Origin: Cycas panzhihuaensis
Lineage: Eukaryota; Cycadophyta
Assembly: GCA_023213395.1 (NCBI GenBank)
Contig: CM041465.1
Coordinates: forward strand, 1,674,001 to 1,738,000
Length of the DNA stretch: 64,000 bases
Direction of reading: 5' to 3'
Shown here: one piece after another, positions 63,136 to 64,000 of the stretch
Numbering within the stretch: position 1 is the first letter of the stretch
How the letters are laid out: the number at the start of each line of letters is the position of its first letter
The notes under the pieces: model-generated
What the model was told of the DNA's origin: nothing
What the model saw: only the letters and a program-made list of their open reading frames with translations
The model's database searches: none
Program-made: the position numbers and the translations under genes

Positions 63136-64000
63136 CATCACCGGTAGGATCACCGGTTGTACCATAGCGTATTGCATGATATTGAGGCAATCGACTGCCT
63201 TGATACCGAGCCATGATCCCGTTCGGTATGGATAAAAAAAAAAAAAAAAAAAACCATAACTCAGTTCTGACATAAGCAACAGCAGCGTAATCCAAGAAAA
63301 ACCAGAGGGAATTCATCAGCATACAAGCGAATTACGAGTGCGTACAACAGTGCGTTACTGTCGTCTGCACTGGACAGTGATAAAAGTGTAAAATATACTA
63401 TACGTACCAAGCAATTCATAAAAGTACGCATAGTGGAAAAAGTGGCTCGAATTATACTATGCGTGTAAAAGCACGAACAGTGCACGCATAGTAGAAATAA
63501 TTTTAAGTGACTCAACTACATTATACGTGCACGAAAAGTACGTGAGCAGTGCACGCGATGCATGAGGCGTAAACTCGAGTCATACATTATACGCACCAAC
63601 GACGTTTAATCGGCACGCGTGTAAAAGAGACTTAAAGGGCTATGTGTGTTATCGTGCCAAAGAAAGCACGTGTCAGTACGCTGTGACAATTTTTAAACGA
63701 TAATGCACGTACCAAGGGCACGATAAGACAAAATACGCAAAGCGACAAATTATTACGCACTGCGAACATTCCGTGCGATGCAGCAGAGCGGAATGGACCA
63801 CCACGGCGCGCAAGGGTTTGCTCGGTGCAGCGTCACCGTGACGAGCGATTGAAGCGGCAAGCGTTCCTGAGGTACGTATGTGCGGTTCTACCGGTACGCT
63901 TAGGTTTTTCCGTTTTACTTCTGGAAATCCACAGCCATCATGAGTACGGTGAGGGTCGCCAAGAGGCATACATCCCTGTCGAAACAGACCTCCAAGCCCT
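63136..64000 (+). repeat. G4 3' noncoding spacer with hairpin-forming TACGCA repeats
   Basis: After the integrase stop (63132-63134) there is a poly-A tract (63236-63253) and then about 750 bases with many CGTAC/TACGCA words. Two clear inverted repeats are CTATACGTAC...GTACGCATAG (63398-63407 / 63424-63433, one mismatch) and TACTATGCGTG...CACGCATAGTA (63455-63465 / 63483-63493, perfect). The region does not match the LTR and matches 1-483 of G1 in reverse. Confidence 0.75.

Larger units (their letters stand above)
55624..64000 (+). mobile_element. Ty3/gypsy element G4, same family as G1, 3' LTR outside the window
   Basis: The order is 5' LTR 55624-56405, primer-binding site, gag, knuckles, protease, second gag-like module, RT, RNase H, integrase and 3' spacer to the window end. 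It is in opposite orientation to G1, about 47 kb away. It keeps more CpG than G1 but has many more frameshifts. It is inserted in copia C2 gag; GGTCG at 55619-55623 is a candidate target duplication. Confidence 0.9.

Noticed and set aside
63236-63253. Poly-A tract taken as the polypurine tract directly before the G4 3' LTR
   Set aside because: The sequence after it does not match the 5' LTR at 55624-56405, so the 3' LTR is not here; the tract lies inside a spacer.

Overview
This window is plant nuclear DNA made almost entirely of decayed, nested LTR retrotransposons, plus one LINE fragment. I found no intact host gene, no tRNA or rRNA gene, no CRISPR array and no bacterial feature. The plant assignment rests on plant-type Ty1/copia polyproteins (gag, protease, integrase, RT, RNase H), Ty3/gypsy polyproteins (gag, protease, RT, RNase H, integrase), and primer-binding sites of the initiator-Met-tRNA type (TGGTATCAGAGC). 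The density of old nested copies fits a large repeat-rich genome such as a gymnosperm, but the species cannot be fixed from this sequence.

Layout, left to right. 1-8156: gypsy element G1 (minus strand) with its 5' LTR at 7370-8156, inserted in the gag of a minus-strand copia (D, 8157-9368). D is itself inserted in the protease region of a minus-strand copia B (B-minus, 9369-17781). B-minus is also split by a plus-strand copia A (9772-15905, two LTRs). 17782-18948 is an unexplained spacer. 18949-28525 is a second B copy (B-plus), head-to-head with the first and split by gypsy G2 (20945-27378), which has two 903-bp LTRs and a CTAAA target duplication. 28526-35266: gypsy G3 (plus), a distant relative of G1. 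35267-37521: copia LTR E with primer-binding site and no recognisable genes. 37522-39001: 3' part of a second copia A (A2, minus), cut by copia F (39002-43732, minus). 43733-45596 is unassigned. 45597-46040: 3' end of copia G. 46165-47351: LINE fragment. 47352-55623: two related copia elements, C1 and C2 (both minus), arranged in tandem around a single LTR. 55624-64000: gypsy G4 (plus), same family as G1, inserted in the zinc-knuckle region of C2.

The G1/G3/G4 lineage is the most interesting part. All three carry a second gag/capsid-like module between protease and RT, a DGG(A/S) protease motif and an FLDDW RT motif. G1 and G4 also have a long 3' noncoding spacer filled with TACGCA-type repeats that can pair into hairpins. 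No element here keeps a fully open set of frames. Many in-frame stops look like C-to-T changes. From about 52.3 to 63.2 kb there is a separate, peculiar class of small changes at CAG/CTG sites that looks like a sequence-consensus artefact.
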